DNA from: Nocardia arthritidis
GTDB lineage: Bacteria; Actinomycetota; Actinomycetes; Mycobacteriales; Mycobacteriaceae
Reading direction: 5' to 3'
Assembly: GCF_011801145.1 (NCBI RefSeq)
Contig: NZ_CP046172.1
Span: forward strand, 3,038,001-3,102,000
DNA: 64,000 bases
Positions 1 to 7,922 of the stretch are shown piece after piece. The first letter of the stretch is position 1. Every line of letters begins with the position of its first letter. A program made the position numbers and the translations under genes. The notes beneath the pieces are model-generated. The model saw only the letters and a list, made by a program, of their open reading frames with translations, was not told the DNA's origin and made no database searches.

Positions 1-2727
1 GCGGTGGTCGGCGGCGCGGCGGTGGCGGTCGTCGTGCTGGCACTCGGGCTGGCGGTGCAGATCACCGGATTCGTTCTGTTGACCGTATTCGCCGCGCTGG
101 CAACGATTTTCCTGCCGTTCCTGGGCCTGATCATCGCACCGCTCGCGTTTACCGCCGCGCTCGCCTGGCTGGTGCTCGGTGGAATCGGCGTCGCCGTCGC
201 GTTCTTCGGCGTCCTCGGCATCGCCGCGCTGGTGAGCGCCGCGGTGTTCGCGGTGGTCGGTGTGCTGTCGCTGTTCACCCCGTTCGGGCTGATCGCGATT
301 CCGATCCTGCTCGCGCTCGGTGCGGCCGCCGTGATCCTGATGGGTGCGGTCGGACTGGCCGGTGGTGCCATCTTGGCCGCGCTCGGCTTCGTCGAGCTCG
401 TCGCGCTGGGCATTGTCGGCGGGGCCGCGGTGACCGTGCTGCTGGCACTGGTTCTGGTGGTCAGCACCATTCTGGCGGCGGCCGACGTGGTCGTTTGGGC
501 CGCGTTGTCGGCCGCGACGCTGATCGTCGGCGCCCTCGGCATGGCGGCGACCGCGCTCGCCGTCGCCGGCGGGCTGATCGCCACGGTCGCGATCATGATC
601 GGCGTGCCGATCATCGGGCCGCTGCTGGCACCGCTGCTGTTCATCGCACTGGTCGCCATCCCGGCCTCGTTGGGCCTGGTGTTCCTGTTCGGCGCGTTCA
701 CCTTCGGGGCGATGCTCACGTTCGTGTGCACGAGCCTGATCCTGTTCGGCATCGCGAACCTGGCCGGCGTCGCGCTGGTCGCCTCGCTGGTGTTCATGAT
801 CACCATGCCGTACGCGATTCCGATCATTCTGTTGGCCGACCTGGCCTTCGCGATCATCGTCGGTGCCGGGCTGGCCGCGCTCGCGGCGGCGAACGTGGTC
901 TTCACCTGGTTCTTCGGCGGCGCGGCCGCGCTGGCGGTGCTCGCCTTCGGACTGGCCGCCGCGGCGACGGTGTTCGCCGGTGGGCTGGCCATCGGCGTGG
1001 CGTCGTTCGCCCTGCTGACCCTGGGTGCGTTCGCGTTGATCATCATGAACCCGCCGCTGGCCCTGCTGGCGCTGCCGGTGATCTTCGGCGGCCTGTTGCT
1101 GAGCGTGCTGGCCACCCTCGGCACGGTGGCCGTGGTCTCCAGCCTGGTGACCGGGCTCGTGGCCTTCCTCGGGTTCGGCCTCATCGCATCCTGGGTGGGC
1201 TTCGGCATCCTGCTGCTGGGCACCTTCATCGCGGTGTCGTCGGTGTTCCCGCCGTTCCTGCTGGTCAGCATCCCGGTGGCGGCCGTCGCGTTCGTGGCCA
1301 TCATGGCTCTGGCCATCGCGACCGGCATTGTCTTCGGCGCCGGTATCGGGGCAATCCTGCTGGCGGGCAACGTGATCGCGATCGCCCTCGGCATCGCCGC
1401 GGTGATCGCCACCGCCGCGGTCGGGTTGGCGGGATTCGTCTTCGCCGCCGCGCTGACGCTGCCGTTCCTGATCTTCGGCCCGCTGGCGCCGGTGGTCTCG
1501 ACGGCACTGATGCCGATCATCGCGCTGGCTCTCGCGGCCATCTGGTCGCCCGTGCTGGCGGCCGGACTCACGGTGGCCGCCGCCGCCATCGCGATCCAGC
1601 TGTTCGGTCTGATCGGCCTGCCGATCCTGGCGGCGATCGTGCTCGGCGGCCTCACCTTGGCGGCGAAGGGTCTTTTCCTGACCCTGCTCCTGGTCACCGC
1701 GCCGCTGAGCTTCGTATCGCTGTTCCTGCTCGCCGCGATCGCGCTGCCGATCCTCGGGCTGGCCGCGGTCGGTGCTCTTGCGCTGCTCGCGCTGCCGGTG
1801 CTCGCGGTGATCGGTATCCCGCTGCTCGGTTTGGCCGCGCTCGGTGCGCTCGCCGTGCTGGCGGTGGGTGCCGCGGTGGTGCTCGGCCCGCCGGTGCTCG
1901 CGGTCCTGGCGGCGATCGCGATCCCGCTGCTCGGTCTGGCCGCACTGGCCGCCGTCGCGGTGGTGGGCGGTGCGTTCGTGGCGGGCATCGTCGCGGCCGT
2001 CGGCGCCGCGCTCGTGGTCGGCGTTCCGCTGGCCCTGCTGATCGGCGTGCCGCTGCTGGCGCTGGCCGCGGTGGGAGCGCTTGCGCTGCTTGCCCTTCCG
2101 GTGCTCGCCATCGGCGCGGTCATCGCCGCGCTCGGTGCGGCCGCGCTCGCGGTCGCGGCATTCGTTGCCGGTGCCGTCGTCGCACTCGGTGTCGCCCTGG
2201 CTATCGGAATTCCGGTGGCGCTGGCGGCATTCGCGGCCGGTGCGGTGCTCGCGCTCGGTGCGGCGCTGGCGATCGGCATTCCGATCGCCATCGCGGTCGG
2301 GCTGCCGCTGCTGGCGCTCGCGGTGGCGGGCGGTGTCGCGCTGCTGGCCCTTCCGGTGCTGGCGCTGGCCGCCGCGGTCAGCGTTCCGGTGGCGCTCACG
2401 GCGGGCGCCGTGCTGCTGGGCCTGGCCCTGGCATTGCTGGTGCTGCTCACCCCGCCGGTGCGGGTGTGGCTCATCTCCGCCATCCGCGCCGCGGTGCCCG
2501 CGTTCGGCTCGGGCGGTGCGGCGGCGACCGGAACGCAATTCCTCGACAACATTCCCGACAACCCGAGCCTGGAGCAGCTCATCACCTCGCTCCAGCAGGC
2601 GCTGGGCCCGAAAGCCAGTGCGGCGCCTGCGAATCCGGTGGCTCACGCGGACATCCCGTACACCGGAAACGGTGCGGCCGACGGCGTCACACACGACGCC
2701 CGTCAACTGGTCAGCATCGCCGTCTGA
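1..2727 (+). CDS. giant hydrophobic multi-pass membrane protein (5' end outside window)
   Basis: The frame is open from base 1, so the true start lies upstream; at least 907 residues are visible. Residues 1 to about 820 consist almost wholly of Ala, Val, Leu, Ile, Gly, Phe and Pro. I count only four charged residues there (E in FVELV, D in AADVV, D in LLADL, K in LAAKG). From about 570 to 800 a degenerate unit of the type IPLLGLAALGALA recurs at least five times. After TPPVRVWLISAIR the last roughly 85 residues turn polar and charged, like a soluble tail. It leads a unit of four genes (the next start is 47 bp on). No family was recognised. A scaffold or pore-like membrane protein is possible, but no function can be assigned. 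It is coding rather than compositional noise because it is followed by genes with good ribosome binding sites on the same strand. Confidence 0.8.
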   Translation, partial: AVVGGAAVAVVVLALGLAVQITGFVLLTVFAALATIFLPFLGLIIAPLAFTAALAWLVLGGIGVAVAFFGVLGIAALVSAAVFAVVGVLSLFTPFGLIAIPILLALGAAAVILMGAVGLAGGAILAALGFVELVALGIVGGAAVTVLLALVLVVSTILAAADVVVWAALSAATLIVGALGMAATALAVAGGLIATVAIMIGVPIIGPLLAPLLFIALVAIPASLGLVFLFGAFTFGAMLTFVCTSLILFGIANLAGVALVASLVFMITMPYAIPIILLADLAFAIIVGAGLAALAAANVVFTWFFGGAAALAVLAFGLAAAATVFAGGLAIGVASFALLTLGAFALIIMNPPLALLALPVIFGGLLLSVLATLGTVAVVSSLVTGLVAFLGFGLIASWVGFGILLLGTFIAVSSVFPPFLLVSIPVAAVAFVAIMALAIATGIVFGAGIGAILLAGNVIAIALGIAAVIATAAVGLAGFVFAAALTLPFLIFGPLAPVVSTALMPIIALALAAIWSPVLAAGLTVAAAAIAIQLFGLIGLPILAAIVLGGLTLAAKGLFLTLLLVTAPLSFVSLFLLAAIALPILGLAAVGALALLALPVLAVIGIPLLGLAALGALAVLAVGAAVVLGPPVLAVLAAIAIPLLGLAALAAVAVVGGAFVAGIVAAVGAALVVGVPLALLIGVPLLALAAVGALALLALPVLAIGAVIAALGAAALAVAAFVAGAVVALGVALAIGIPVALAAFAAGAVLALGAALAIGIPIAIAVGLPLLALAVAGGVALLALPVLALAAAVSVPVALTAGAVLLGLALALLVLLTPPVRVWLISAIRAAVPAFGSGGAAATGTQFLDNIPDNPSLEQLITSLQQALGPKASAAPANPVAHADIPYTGNGAADGVTHDARQLVSIAV

Positions 2728-2774
2728 ACCGGATACCCACTGTTCCAACACATCTCAGGTAAAGGAGCACGATC

Positions 2775-3311
2775 ATGACGCACGCGATGCAGGACGGTGT
2801 CGGCACCACCGAAGCGACCATGCACCTGGAGTACCTCTACGGCCCGCAGTGGCGCGACGTACTCGCCATCATCGAACGCTCGGGCCAACTGCGCCCCGGC
2901 GAGCGGGAGAAGTTGAACGCCGAGGCGTCGAAGTTCCTGCAGCAGCGCTATTCCGGGCTGCAGGGCGGCGCGGAGGGCGGATTGGCCGGGCTGCTGGCGG
3001 GTCTGCAGGGCGGGGCCCAGCAGACCGAACCGCTGAACATCGCCACCGCCACCGCCAAGTCGTTCGGCCGCTCCCGCAATGTGCAGGTCGCGGGAATGAT
3101 TGCCGGACAGGCCGTTTCGCCCGGCGCTTCCGGACTGTCGAACGGCGATCTCAGCGGGCTGTTCGAATCGCTCGGCTCGCTCGGCGCCGTGACGGTGGTC
3201 GGGCAGGCGGTCACTGCGGCGGTGCTCGGTGATCTGGTCGGCCGCGGTGATTTCACCAAGGCGGTATACGACGAGCTGATGCGGCCCTGGCTGAACAGCA
3301 TCGAAGCCTGA
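2775..3311 (+). CDS. hypothetical protein, second gene of hydrophobic-protein unit
   Basis: A 178-residue protein with no recognised domain. The start is set by AAAGGAG shortly before the ATG. Residues 15-60 are polar and helical-looking (motif LYGPQWRDVLAIIERSGQLRPGEREKLN). The middle is Gly/Ala/Leu-rich (GLQGGAEGGLAGLLAGLQGG), and the C-terminal half looks amphipathic, without a clear membrane helix or signal peptide. It lies 47 bp after the giant hydrophobic protein and 17 bp before the next gene, so co-transcription is likely. It may be a peripheral partner of the upstream membrane protein; that is inference from position only. Confidence 0.7.
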   Translation: MTHAMQDGVGTTEATMHLEYLYGPQWRDVLAIIERSGQLRPGEREKLNAEASKFLQQRYSGLQGGAEGGLAGLLAGLQGGAQQTEPLNIATATAKSFGRSRNVQVAGMIAGQAVSPGASGLSNGDLSGLFESLGSLGAVTVVGQAVTAAVLGDLVGRGDFTKAVYDELMRPWLNSIEA

Positions 3312-3328
3312 CGAAAGGAGTTGGCGCC

Positions 3329-3610
3329 ATGTTCGATTCACGCAACGTTGGTTCCGGGCTTCCGGTCGACTCGTTCGCCGGGCTGCTCGAGCTGGGTGAC
3401 AACCAGATCGGGTACGGGTACTACGACAGCAATGAAATCGCCGCGGCGCCCGCGGTGGCCTGGAACACCCGTACCAGGACCGGTGCCATCGGTTGGTGGA
3501 ACCGGCACCGCACGATTCAGGCCGCGGTCGGGATGACGATGGTGTTGACGATCGGCTTCCTGCCCGCAACGCAGAACGCGATCCTGTCGGTGATCACCCA
3601 TGCGGGCTGA
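3329..3610 (+). CDS. small single-pass membrane protein, unknown
   Basis: A 93-residue protein, with GAAAGGAG before the ATG supporting the start. The first 60 residues are soluble (motif GYGYYDSNEI). Residues about 66-90 form one membrane helix (TIQAAVGMTMVLTIGFLP). Its 3' end overlaps the lipoprotein gene by 11 bp, which argues for translational coupling. No family was recognised. Confidence 0.65.
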   Translation: MFDSRNVGSGLPVDSFAGLLELGDNQIGYGYYDSNEIAAAPAVAWNTRTRTGAIGWWNRHRTIQAAVGMTMVLTIGFLPATQNAILSVITHAG

Positions 3611-4190
3611 CCGGATCGTGCGGCCGGGGCGCCGCGGACGACTCGTCCGCGGCGCGCCCGCCCTGGCCTTGGGTGTGCTCGGGCTCGCCCTGTTGACGGG
3701 CTGCGCGGGCACGGGGCCGTCGGCGCAGCAGAGCCGCGCGGGCGACCCGGACACCGTCGACTGCGCAGTGGGTGGCCGAGCCATCTCCGGGCTGCAGAAC
3801 ACCTTCCGCGGACTGTCCGATCAGCTCAACGGGATCGGGCCCGCATCGGCCCGCGGCGACCTCGCCGATGTGAAAAACCGTATCGGCCAAGGGATGCGGC
3901 TCGCGGCGCAGGTCCCGGCGAGTATCCAACCCGCGACGGCGACGATGAATTCGCCGCTCATCCGCAACACCTATCAGGATGTCGGGCAGGCGGGCGCGCG
4001 GCTGCACGACGCGCTCGGCGACCTGAACGCCGCGCTGGACAGCGGGCGGCCCGCGCAGGGCGTCACCGATTCGCTGTCCGCGGCGCTCGACTCGCTGAAC
4101 GGTGCGATGAACCGCATGCGTGTGGCCTGTTCGTCTGTTTTCCCGGAACCGGCTGCCCGAATACAGACCGTGCAGCAAGTGGGTAGCTGA
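3600..4190 (+). CDS. putative lipoprotein
   Basis: A 196-residue exported protein. The N-terminus has an Arg-rich stretch (MRADRIVRPGRRGRL), a hydrophobic core (ALALGVLGLALL) and a lipobox LLTGC with the cysteine near residue 36. This predicts signal peptidase II cleavage and lipid anchoring. The mature part is helical, with two repeated-looking segments (ISGLQNTFRGLSDQLNGI and SLSAALDSLNGAMNRMR). It ends the four-gene unit and overlaps the previous gene. No domain name can be given; an envelope role next to the giant membrane protein is inference. Confidence 0.75.
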   Translation: MRADRIVRPGRRGRLVRGAPALALGVLGLALLTGCAGTGPSAQQSRAGDPDTVDCAVGGRAISGLQNTFRGLSDQLNGIGPASARGDLADVKNRIGQGMRLAAQVPASIQPATATMNSPLIRNTYQDVGQAGARLHDALGDLNAALDSGRPAQGVTDSLSAALDSLNGAMNRMRVACSSVFPEPAARIQTVQQVGS

Positions 4191-4329
4191 GTGCGGTCCG
4201 CCGGTCCCCGTGTCTCCCCCGTGGCACGGGGATCGCGCGTGCCCGCACCGAATCACGCTGTGCCGCAACCAACCACACCGGGCGGGGGAAACGCCTGGGA
4301 AACCGGTATGTTTGCGCTACCCTTCCCGC

Positions 4330-4578
4330 ATGGCCAAGTCCAGGAAGGTGAGCGTCACCATGCCCGCGGAACTCGCGGACACGCTGACGCGCTGGGCCGA
4401 GGACGGCCGCATCCTCTCGGTATCGGGCTATATCGCCGAATCGGTGCGGGCCAGGATCGGCCGTGACGTGTCGCTGGCGCGATTGGAGGAGGTCTTCGGC
4501 GCCAAACCGCCCGCCGATGCGTTGGCCAAGGTATTGCGCAGGCTCGGGCGCCCCGACCTGATCGACGGCGCCGCGTGA
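4330..4578 (+). CDS. putative antitoxin of type II toxin-antitoxin pair
   Basis: An 82-residue protein starting MAKSRKVSVTMPAELADTL. A short basic beta strand followed by helices is the pattern of ribbon-helix-helix antitoxins that bind their own operator and neutralise a toxin. The ATG at 4330 is preferred over longer in-frame starts because the homologous-looking part begins there. The stop overlaps the GTG start of the next gene (GTGA), typical of toxin-antitoxin operons. The subfamily is uncertain; it resembles VapB-like or other RHH proteins. Confidence 0.65.
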   Translation: MAKSRKVSVTMPAELADTLTRWAEDGRILSVSGYIAESVRARIGRDVSLARLEEVFGAKPPADALAKVLRRLGRPDLIDGAA

Positions 4579-4985
4579 AATACGCCGCGATCGGCGGATA
4601 CGTACTCGACGTCGCCGCGCTCATCGGCGCGTGTCGCCGCAAACCGTATCCGGAATCGGTGATCTGGGGCACCGTCATCACGCACGGCGTGCTCGTCGTG
4701 CCCGCCGCGGTGCTCGGTGAGGCGAGGGCGCGCATCCCGCGCTCCGGCCTGGACATCCTGGATGTCGTACTGTCCCTGCCGAATACGGTGATCGCCGACC
4801 TCAACGACGTGGTCGCGGCCCGCTGCGGCACCCTGCTCGCCGCCGTCTCCGACGATGTGCGCGGGCAGCTCTCGGCCGCGCACGCCGCCATCGAGGGGGT
4901 GAACCGCGGCTGGCCCATCGCCACCGACCGGGCCGGACTGCTCACCCGGCTGCTACCGGCCGCCGACGTGGACCAGCTGCCCTGA
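4575..4985 (+). CDS. PIN-like toxin (VapC-like)
   Basis: A 136-residue protein starting with GTG inside the antitoxin stop. It begins YVLDVAALIGA, which fits the first strand of a PIN domain with the first acidic residue (D). A glutamate follows in VLGEAR, and a late aspartate in PIATDRAGLL, matching the spaced acidic residues that bind metal in PIN ribonucleases. The length is typical of VapC toxins. Assignment rests on motif pattern plus the overlapping small upstream gene. It diverges from canonical VapC, so either a diverged PIN RNase or a related fold is possible. Confidence 0.6.
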   Translation: MKYAAIGGYVLDVAALIGACRRKPYPESVIWGTVITHGVLVVPAAVLGEARARIPRSGLDILDVVLSLPNTVIADLNDVVAARCGTLLAAVSDDVRGQLSAAHAAIEGVNRGWPIATDRAGLLTRLLPAADVDQLP

Positions 4986-5007
4986 ATCCGCCCTGTATGT
5001 AACCGCT

Positions 5008-6543
5008 TCAGTCGGTGTACAGTGCGCGCAGCTGCCGCTTGTACACCTTGCCCGAATCGTCGCGGGGGAGTTCGGCGACCACGCGAATCTCCTTGGGCAC
5101 CTTGTAGTCGGCGATCGATCCGGTCAGCGAGCCGCGCACGCCCGCGGCCGTCAGCTCGGCACCGGGTCGCGAAACAATATGGGCGGCAACGATTTCCCCG
5201 AGATCTCCGGAATCCGGTATCCCGAATACGGCGACGTCCTCCACCCCGTCGAGCGCGCCGATCGCCGCCTCGATCTCGGCCGGGTAGATATTGACCCCGC
5301 CGGAAATGATGATCTCGCTGGACCGGCCGGTCAGGTACAGGTAGCCGTCGGCGTCGAGATATCCGGTGTCCCCGACCGAAATGAAATCCGGTATCGGGCT
5401 TGTGTTTTCACCGTTGCGATGCAGGTAAGTGAACCGGGGCCAGTAGTCGGCCCCGCGCACGAACACCTGGCCGATCTCGCCGGGCGGCAACGGTTTTCCG
5501 TCCGCGGTGGCGACCACCGCCGCCGAACCGTCCGCCCCGCGCCCGACGCTGCCCGGATGCGCCAGCCACTCCGCCGCGCCGATCCAGGTGATGGTGCCCG
5601 CCTCCGTGCAGCCGTAGAACTCGGTGAGCGCGTCGCCGAACCAGTCGATGGCGGCCCGCTTCACCGACGGCGGGCACGGCGCGGCCGAATGCACCAGGTG
5701 GGTCAGGCTGGACACGTCGTAGCGGGCCCGCACCGGCGCGGGCAGGGACAGCAGCCGCGACAGCATCGTCGGCACCACCTTGGCCTGGGTGATGCGGTGC
5801 CGCTCGATCAACTGGAGAAAGCGTTCGGGACGCCAGCGCGGCATGATGGTGATCTCCGCACCCATCCGGAGGGCAAGTACCGCAACGGCATTCGGGCTCG
5901 TGTGATACAGCGGGCCCGCGACCAGAACCCGGCTGCCCGGCACGAGGCCCATCCGCTGTGCGGTGGCGCCCGCGATGGACAGCAGCTGCTGCGGCGTCAT
6001 ACGTTCGCGCAGTACGCCTTTCGGCGCGCCGGTGGTGCCGGAGGTGTAGATCAGGCCCATCGAATCGGCGATCGCGCCGTCGAGATGGCCGAGTGGTTCG
6101 GGCTGTCCGTCGATCCACTGCTCCAGCGTCGGGTATCGCCCCGTCGGGGTGGTCAGCTGCCGATCGAGGCCCGCCTCCTCGACCAGTTCGGCGGGCATGG
6201 CCACCTCGACCACCGCCGGATCGGCATCGGCGCGGCCGGCGGCCGTCTCGACGCGGTCGATGAATTCGGTGTGCGCGAAGACAATTCGCGCGCCGCTGTC
6301 CCGCAGCACATGCTCGATCTCGGCGGGCTGCCACCGGGTGTTCACCGGTACCGGGTTGCCGCCACAGGCGGCGATCGCGAGGGAGATCTCCAGGAATTCG
6401 ATATCGTTGCGCAGCATCACCACGACGCGCGCACCCCGCGCGACGCCGGCGGCCGCGAGCGCCGCGGCCAACCGCCCGGCGCGATCCTGTGCCGCCGCGT
6501 GGGTGCGCGTCCGGCCGCCGCAGGTGATGGTCGGGGTAGTCAC
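5008..6543 (-). CDS. fatty acyl-CoA ligase (FadD/ANL superfamily)
   Basis: A 511-residue ANL-superfamily enzyme that adenylates a carboxylic acid and transfers it to CoA. Visible motifs are the P-loop YTSGTTGAPKG, the A5-type motif FYGCTEAGTITWIG, the hinge region GDTGYLDADGYLYLTGR, SGGVNIYPAEIE, and the C-terminal lysine motif DSGKVYKRQL. Length and motif order are complete. The start is GTG (MTTPTITCGG). The substrate cannot be read from the sequence; short-chain, aromatic or steroid side-chain acids are all possible given nearby lipid genes. It is convergent with the toxin-antitoxin pair. Confidence 0.9.
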   Translation of the reverse strand: MTTPTITCGGRTRTHAAAQDRAGRLAAALAAAGVARGARVVVMLRNDIEFLEISLAIAACGGNPVPVNTRWQPAEIEHVLRDSGARIVFAHTEFIDRVETAAGRADADPAVVEVAMPAELVEEAGLDRQLTTPTGRYPTLEQWIDGQPEPLGHLDGAIADSMGLIYTSGTTGAPKGVLRERMTPQQLLSIAGATAQRMGLVPGSRVLVAGPLYHTSPNAVAVLALRMGAEITIMPRWRPERFLQLIERHRITQAKVVPTMLSRLLSLPAPVRARYDVSSLTHLVHSAAPCPPSVKRAAIDWFGDALTEFYGCTEAGTITWIGAAEWLAHPGSVGRGADGSAAVVATADGKPLPPGEIGQVFVRGADYWPRFTYLHRNGENTSPIPDFISVGDTGYLDADGYLYLTGRSSEIIISGGVNIYPAEIEAAIGALDGVEDVAVFGIPDSGDLGEIVAAHIVSRPGAELTAAGVRGSLTGSIADYKVPKEIRVVAELPRDDSGKVYKRQLRALYTD

Positions 6544-6580
6544 GCCCCGAAGGTAGCCATGGATGTGGCGCGGCGCAATT

Positions 6581-7444
6581 TCAGATCGTGAGGCCGAAGT
6601 ACTCCGCGAAGACGGTCACCGTATCCGGTTCGGGCGCGACCGGCCCGCGCAGCCACGTGCCCGTCGTCGATACGCCTGGAATGTGATGTCCGCCACCGAA
6701 TATCGAGTACAGCGTGACCGGAGGTCGGCCGGTGGCCCGGTATTCGGTTCGGCACACCCGTCCGCCCGGCAGCCAGTGGAAGGACGGCCCGGTGTCGATC
6801 CCGTTGCGCGCGGCGAAATATGCCGCGGTTTCCGCGGTGGCCAGGTGCCCGCCTTTCGGGAACAGACCGTAAAGGCTCACCGTGCCACCGGAATACGGTG
6901 ACACCGGATCGGCGGTGCCGTGGAATATCAAGAGCGGCAATGGGACCGGCGGCTTGGTCGAGGCCGCGAGGTTGTCCGGCGCCGGTTGGTTGCAGGCGAT
7001 CAAGGCCGCACCCGCCAGGAGTTCGGGCGCGTCGTGCAGCAGACGGATCGTCATCTGCCCGCCCAGCGAATAGCCGATCACGAAAACCCGCCGCGAATCG
7101 ATCAGGCCGGATGTCGCGAGCTCATTGATCAGCGCGCGCAGAAAACCGACGTCGTCGACGGATTTCGCGCCGCGCCAGAACATCACGGCCTTGCGCGCGC
7201 CGTTCCATTCGCGCCGCACCGCACCCGGGTACGCGATGACGGCCGCGCCGGTGGCGGCCAACGTCTCGAAGGCCCGGTTGCTGAATTCCCTGATGGAATC
7301 GCCGGTTTCGCCGGTGCCGTGCAGCACCAGCACCAGTGCGGCGCCGGGTTTCGGGTCGGCGGCGTGCACCAGCCGGTAATCGCGGCGGCGACCATCGTGT
7401 GTGATGGCGCCGCGCCTGTCGACGAGCTCGGTGAGGGATCGCAC
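6581..7444 (-). CDS. LpqC/PHB-depolymerase-like alpha/beta hydrolase
   Basis: About 287 residues if started at the GTG at 7444 (MRSLTELVDRRG). A longer in-frame start near 7561 would overlap the upstream gene by 92 bp. The fold shows LVLVLHGTGETG (oxyanion strand), GYSLGG (nucleophile Ser), HGTADPVSPYSGG (acidic residue) and GGGHHIPG (catalytic His), in the order of PHB-depolymerase/feruloyl-esterase-like family 1 hydrolases. There is no convincing signal peptide from the chosen start, unlike the lipoprotein LpqC, so it may be cytosolic. It follows the membrane protein at 7470 by 25 bp. Confidence 0.75.
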   Translation of the reverse strand: MRSLTELVDRRGAITHDGRRRDYRLVHAADPKPGAALVLVLHGTGETGDSIREFSNRAFETLAATGAAVIAYPGAVRREWNGARKAVMFWRGAKSVDDVGFLRALINELATSGLIDSRRVFVIGYSLGGQMTIRLLHDAPELLAGAALIACNQPAPDNLAASTKPPVPLPLLIFHGTADPVSPYSGGTVSLYGLFPKGGHLATAETAAYFAARNGIDTGPSFHWLPGGRVCRTEYRATGRPPVTLYSIFGGGHHIPGVSTTGTWLRGPVAPEPDTVTVFAEYFGLTI

Positions 7445-7469
7445 GATATTCGAGTCTGCTACATCCCGA

Positions 7470-7922
7470 TCATGATCGGCGCGCGGGCCGCCTGCCGCGC
7501 ACGACCGTGTGGAATCGCTTGGTGATTCTGATATTTCGGAGGCAACCGATGGCGATGACAACTGTCCACAGCAGCAGGACGGCGAGCGCGAGACCGAGCG
7601 GATAGTTTCGGTCGAGCACGGTCGGGTTGTCCGGATGCGCGTGCGCGCGGTTCAGTACCGGGGCGGCGATCAGCACGAGCGTCACCGTGCCCACCGCGCC
7701 GGTGGCGGCGAGCGGCCACCACCGCGCGGGCAGCTCGCCTCGTCCGGCCAGTCCCACCGCGGCGGCCAGCGGCGCGAATACCGCGTCGTGCAGCAGGATT
7801 CCGGCGCCGAACCACAGCCCGATCGAGATGAGATCCGCTGTCCCGAAACCGGTGAACAGGTCGAGACCGTACGCGAGCGCAGCAAGGCCCGCCAGCAGCA
7901 GTACGGCGCGGATGACGATCAC
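7470..7922 (-). CDS. small four-helix membrane protein
   Basis: A 150-residue integral membrane protein starting with GTG at 7922, which overlaps the stop of the upstream oxidoreductase gene (GTGA). Four hydrophobic segments are visible: AVLLLAGLAALAYGL, ISIGLWFGAGILLHDAVFAP, WWPLAATGAVGTVTLVLIA and LGLALAVLLLWTVVIAIGCL. The C-terminus is basic (RITKRFHTVVRGRRPARRS). The family is not named here. Its fixed position at the end of the molybdo-oxidoreductase operon suggests a membrane role with that enzyme, but this is inference. Confidence 0.75.
   Translation of the reverse strand: MIVIRAVLLLAGLAALAYGLDLFTGFGTADLISIGLWFGAGILLHDAVFAPLAAAVGLAGRGELPARWWPLAATGAVGTVTLVLIAAPVLNRAHAHPDNPTVLDRNYPLGLALAVLLLWTVVIAIGCLRNIRITKRFHTVVRGRRPARRS

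Noticed and set aside
495..2762. 755-codon plus-strand frame overlapping the giant hydrophobic protein
   Set aside because: Arg/Gly/Ala-rich shadow translation; a by-product of GC bias in the hydrophobic gene.
5179..6591. 470-codon plus-strand frame opposite the acyl-CoA ligase
   Set aside because: The opposite strand carries a full set of ANL motifs; this frame shows none.
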